From Sphaerosporella brunnea (taxonomy: Eukaryota; Ascomycota; Pezizomycetes; Pezizales; Pyronemataceae): a stretch of DNA of 64,000 nucleotides. Shown in pieces: positions 60,345 to 64,000 of the stretch (within the stretch, counting starts at the first letter, position 1; the number at the start of each line of letters is the position of its first letter). The stretch lies in NCBI GenBank assembly GCA_008704415.1, contig VXIS01000200.1:25024-89023 (forward strand). The letters run 5' to 3'. The notes beneath the pieces were generated by a model. The model did no database searches. It was given only the letters and a program-made list of their open reading frames with translations, and was not told the origin of the DNA. A program made the position numbers and the translations under genes.

Positions 60345-63217
60345 CTACAAAGCCCAGATATCCAGATCTGAGTCTTCTCCTTCGGGGATCTCCAGGATCC
60401 TACCCGACGCAGCTGTAGGGGCCTGAGGCTGCGTGCTAGCAACCTTAGCCTTCTTCTCAGACTTCTCGTCTGAGTCCTCAGCCTTTCTCTTCTTCGAGCT
60501 AGCCACCTTCTGGGTGACTGGCTCCTTAGTGAAGCATTCGAACCATGAGTGGTTCTTCTTGCCACACCTTCAAGCAGAGCTTGTCCTTAGCTCGCTGATC
60601 GAGGACCTCCTTGCTGATGCCCTTAAGCTCGACAGTCTTATCCTTCCAGGTGCTGTCCTTCTTTGGCTTGTCCATTGCTGGACGAAGCCTTGTCTGGGTT
60701 GGAGCGGTTGGGCTTCGAACCCTGTACCTTCTCCTTCCCATTGCTCTTGCCACCTTGGCTGGTGGACTTCTTGTGGTGCCGTTCCCAATCTTCAAGGACA
60801 TGGCCCATGTCTCGCAACATGGCCATCTGGGCACTCACATCGTTAGGGCTTAGGCTGGACCTTAGCCCAATCCTTGCACAGTTCTTCGGACAGCCCCTCC
60901 TTGAGCTTATCCTTGACCATGTCCTCTACGTAACCAGTGATCCACATCAAGTCTGGTTACCTCATCCAGGAAGGCATCAATGCTGGCTGTCTGCCGCAAC
61001 TTTCTGCCATTCCTGTACTGCCTTGTCACGATTGACACGGCCAGCCGAACGAGGCCCTAAGGCTAGCCTCAAATCTCTCCCAGGTGGCGAAGCTGGGGTC
61101 ATTGATCCAGAATCCTCTGACACGGATCGACTCTTTTCGATCTATGTTCATTTTATAGGTGGCGAACCAGTCGTACGCCGCCACTTCCATCAACAATCCT
61201 GCCAAGAGGATCTTGGTGAGGTCGTCTGGGTAAGACCTCGGGTTGAGCCTGAAGTATGAGTCCAGGCTCGATAGGAATCGGTTAAGGTCTTGTTCCTTTG
61301 CCCTTGAAGGGCTTTGGTTCGGGCACCTTAATCGACCTTGGCTGTTGGTCAGCCTCTATGTGGGGCCTTGGATTGGCCTCAAGCTCCTTGATGATTTGGC
61401 GACGGTGCCACTTCTTCAGCGTATGGGCTGTCGCTGGAGATCTGGTTCGGCGTCGGAATCGTCGTCATCATCGTCATCGGAATTTCCTGCTGGAGGCGGT
61501 CCTCCACTGATTCCTCCTCTTCTACCTCCAGAACCACCAGTGCCTCCTGCACCAGCCGGCTCTGGACTCTTAATGCTCCTAACGGGGCTTTCCATACCCC
61601 TCGACTGACTATCTCCTCCTTCCACCTCTCCTGATATTCCCAATCCTTGTGTTCCACCTGGCCGGACAGCAGCTCCTCTCATCATGTACTGTCGAGGAGT
61701 CGGGGGTGCTGAGGGTATTGGCGTCTGGTGGATTACCGGTCGCTTGCTTCGCTTAGCAACTCCCTTTTTCGCTTTCGGCTTTGTAAGCCAATCGGGGTGT
61801 CACGGGTATGGTCACGTGACATGTGCTCTTAGTAGTCAGCTAGGGAATAGAATAGAGTCTGCATAGTGATCGCTTCAAGAGCACGTGATAGCCGGGTGGC
61901 TCCGGATCATAGTAGCTAGCTTGAGTGACGCTGTGGAAGAACTCGGAGATCGGGTGCCTCAGATAGGACGCTATCTGAGAAGAGAACCCGATTCGGAGAT
62001 GACAATAGTATAGGCTATTGTTAGAGCTCTTCCGAGATATCTTCGTTGACCTACCTGTTCCGGGAACTAGCATGACGATCGGAGGGGTCAGGAGTGATCA
62101 ACCGGAAGGCGTTGAGCCGAAAAAGGGAAGAATCACTCGGCCTAGAACCTCCATAGTAAGTATGGTTGTCGCGTAAGGCATGCGACGCAGAAGATCGGGA
62201 GATGGAGCCAATGGGGCTGAGCATCTACCTGCGACACGAGAATACGACCCTGGTAGAAGTGGGGTATTCCGGGTGCGACCCATATCTATGACTCATGATT
62301 TGAAATCAAAGAGTGAGTCATAGGAAGGTGGGGCGATCTCTGTGCGCGCCTTGACGCCCACAGTCGTAGAGACTGTCGGAAAGCCAGCAAGGAGTGAAGG
62401 CTGAGTATTACTCAGGGAGACGGTAGTCTCTGGAGCGGCGTTCTACTATAAGTAGGATTGCTTCCGCCGAGAGAACCCCTTTATCTTCAGCAACAAGAAC
62501 CATTAGTGTCCACCCGACAGAATAGCCCTTAAAATTCTATTGTTTAGGATTTTGCAAGTCAGTTTCCCAAAGTCACGGGTTCAATTCCACGCCTCTCTGG
62601 TAGACAGAGCCGCGTTACACGGGGTCCGTCAGCGGAGTTGTCCGCGATGGAACTTTGCGGACAATCCTGAGGGGTACGTGCGAGGCTTGCGACGATTGTG
62701 GTGGGATGGGGGGAACGGAGGCAGCTTCTTGGTATTCGGCCGGCGTCCAGTGACTCTTGGCCGCTTCTTGCTCCAGGAGACCGCTGAGGTCCCAGAGGGT
62801 GACTTGGGTTGGCTCGCAGTCCATCTGATCGGCCTGCAAGTCGTCTTGCTCGGCTAACCGACTGAGCTCTTGGTACATGAGCTGGACATGTTGCTGCATC
62901 TCAGCAATTGCCATCTCATGGAGCCTACGAGTAGCTTCTTGCTGCTCGACTATCCATGCGAGCACAGTGTACGCTCTACGGACCTGATCCTTGACTAACT
63001 CAAAGACCAACTCTTGGATCTGCTGGAACAGCTGATCCATGTTTGCCGCGGAATCGATAGACTCCGGAACATCTTTCGCTGCAACTCTCAAGATGAGGGA
63101 GGCAACTTCTCTGGGGTTTCTAACTATGAGGCGACGGCTGTCGGCCTCAGGATACTGCTGGGGGTTCCACTCGAGGAGCGGAACCTGGGAGGCGGCCTCG
63201 ATTGTGATAGAGGCCAT
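60345..63217 (-). pseudogene. Gypsy-2B gag, split by solo LTR and frameshifted
   Basis: The N-terminal part (63217-62625) reads MASITIEAASQVPLLEWNPQ to LTDPV. The solo LTR 61798-62619 plus a duplicated CGGGG follows; then gag resumes (LTKPKAKKGV region at 61797) and continues with several frame changes to LDIWAL or a close variant and TAG at 60347-60345. Shifts occur around 60560, 60690, 60870 and 60950-61030. The zinc knuckle region is present but interrupted. Confidence 0.88.
61798..62619 (+). mobile_element. Gypsy-2 solo LTR inside Gypsy-2B gag (822 bp)
   Basis: TGTCACGGGTATG to CGCGTTACA is flanked by CGGGG (61793-61797 and 62620-62624). It lies in opposite orientation to its host. Gag sequence is continuous across the site once it is removed, so this insertion is younger than Gypsy-2B. 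Confidence 0.95.
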
Positions 63218-63257
63218 TATTGAGATGTCCAAGCGAGAAGTATTCTTAAAATTCTGA

Positions 63258-64000
63258 TGTAACGAGGTTCTGTTTACCAGAGTGTCGTGGAATTGAACTC
63301 GTGACCTTGGGTCAACGCAAGGCAAAATCCTAAACAATAGAATTTTAAGGGCTATCTTGTCAGGTGGACACTAATGGTTCTTATTGCTGAAGATAAAGGG
63401 GTTCTCTCGGCGGAAGCAATCCTACTTATAGTAGAACGCCGCTCCAGAGACTACCGTCTCCCTGAGTAATACTCAGCCTTTACTCCTTGCTGGCTTTCCG
63501 ACAGTCTCTACGACTGCGGGCATCAAGGCGCGCACAGAGATCGCCTCCCCTCCCCTCCCTATGACTCACTCTTTGATTCCAAATCATCAGTCATAGACAT
63601 GGGTCGCACCCAGATACCCCGCTCCGTAAGCGTTGTATTCTCGTGTGCCAGGCAGATGCACAGCCCTATTGGCTCCATCTCGCGATCTTCTGCGTCGCGT
63701 GCCCTACGCAACAACCACACTTACTATGGAGGTTCTAGGCCGAGTGATTCTTCCCTTTTTCGGCTCTACGCCTTCCGGTTGATCACTCCTGACCCCTCCG
63801 ATCGTCAGGCTAGTTCCCGGAACAGGCAGGTCAACGAAGATATCTCGGAAGAGCTCTAACAATAGCCTATACTATTGTTATCTCCAGACCGGATGCTCTT
63901 CCCAGGTAGCGTCCTACCTGAGGCATCTGATCTCCGAGTTCTTCCATAGCGTCACTCGAGCTAGCTACTATGATCCGGAGCCACCCGGCTATCACGTGCC
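63258..64000 (-). repeat. Gypsy-2B 5' LTR (partial)
   Basis: It starts (plus coordinates) TGTAACGAGG and runs to the window end at CTATCACGTGCC; the outer about 80 bp containing GTCACGTGAC is outside. It differs from the 3' LTR by several small changes, for example CTCCCCTCCCCTCC near 63546. Confidence 0.9.

Larger units (their letters stand above)
55664..64000 (-). mobile_element. Gypsy-2B chromovirus, truncated by the window end
   Basis: It comprises the 3' LTR (55664-56483), internal region 56484-63257 with a nested solo LTR (61798-62619), and a 5' LTR from 63258 that lacks only about 80 bp at the window end. It is closely similar to Gypsy-2A in inverted orientation. Gag is interrupted and frameshifted; the first third of pol is open. 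Confidence 0.93.

Noticed and set aside
1..64000. Strong repeat-induced point mutation over the whole window
   Set aside because: Most breaks in the younger elements are single-base indels or mixed substitutions, long GC-rich transposon frames survive, and stops from C-to-T are few. A formal dinucleotide count was not possible.

Overview
The window is eukaryotic and almost certainly from a filamentous fungus. It holds Ty3/gypsy chromoviruses with a C-terminal chromodomain, Ty1/copia elements, LINE fragments of Tad1-like type, hAT-like DNA elements, and one spliced host-type gene with a 66-nt intron (GTGAGT...CTGAC...CACAG). I see no bacterial operon, rRNA or CRISPR. An ascomycete such as a repeat-rich Pezizomycete is plausible, but that is inference and no species marker is present. 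Most of the DNA is nested or decayed transposons; only two loci look like intact non-transposon genes (11014-12408 and 35272-36156, both minus).

Layout. 1-2.9 kb: a decayed chromovirus integrase split by a 1.02-kb solo LTR with 5-bp target duplication ATACG. 2.9-9.2 kb: mostly unassignable DNA with a decayed gag-like gene (6.6-8.2 kb). 9223-9925: an hAT-like short element. 11.0-12.4 kb: the spliced gene, which has a degraded paralogue at 26.6-27.1 kb. 12.6-16 kb: nothing recognised. 16009-26405: a copia element (195-bp LTRs, TSD TGACG) whose RNase H is split by a complete chromovirus, Gypsy-1 (16600-22125, TSD CATCG). 27.6-31.7 kb: a second, decayed copia element carrying two hAT-like insertions with 8-bp TSDs. 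31.8-37.4 kb: an hAT transposase remnant, two LINE pieces, a PIF1-like helicase fragment and a zinc-finger-like gene. 37.5-39.2 kb: a 52-bp minisatellite, a truncated hAT-like element and a GC-rich palindrome. 39.5-41.7 kb: the 3' end of a third chromovirus, with a Gypsy-1 solo LTR inside its LTR. 41.7-45.1 kb: LTR-like DNA, a SINE candidate, a LINE tail, an hAT-like element and a copia-type LTR. 45.1-55.6 kb: a satellite of about 185 bp interrupted by full-length Gypsy-2A (45806-53397, TSD GTGGG). 55.6-64 kb: Gypsy-2B in the opposite orientation, itself carrying a solo LTR of its own family (TSD CGGGG) and running off the window end.

The most informative signals concern retroelement mechanism. 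Gypsy-1 has a textbook -1 frameshift signal (GGGAAAC, 5-nt spacer, 7-bp stem) between gag and pol. Both chromovirus families have a primer site complementary to their own presumed mRNA 5' end, as in Tf1-type self-priming, while the copia element has a primer site matching the anticodon arm of initiator tRNA-Met. Gypsy-2 separates gag from pol by about 205 nt, with a hairpin just before the pol AUG that shows one compensatory change between its two copies. A family of 0.55-0.9-kb hAT-like elements shares CAGGG ends, 8-bp target duplications and a conserved C-terminal transposase-like coding tail.
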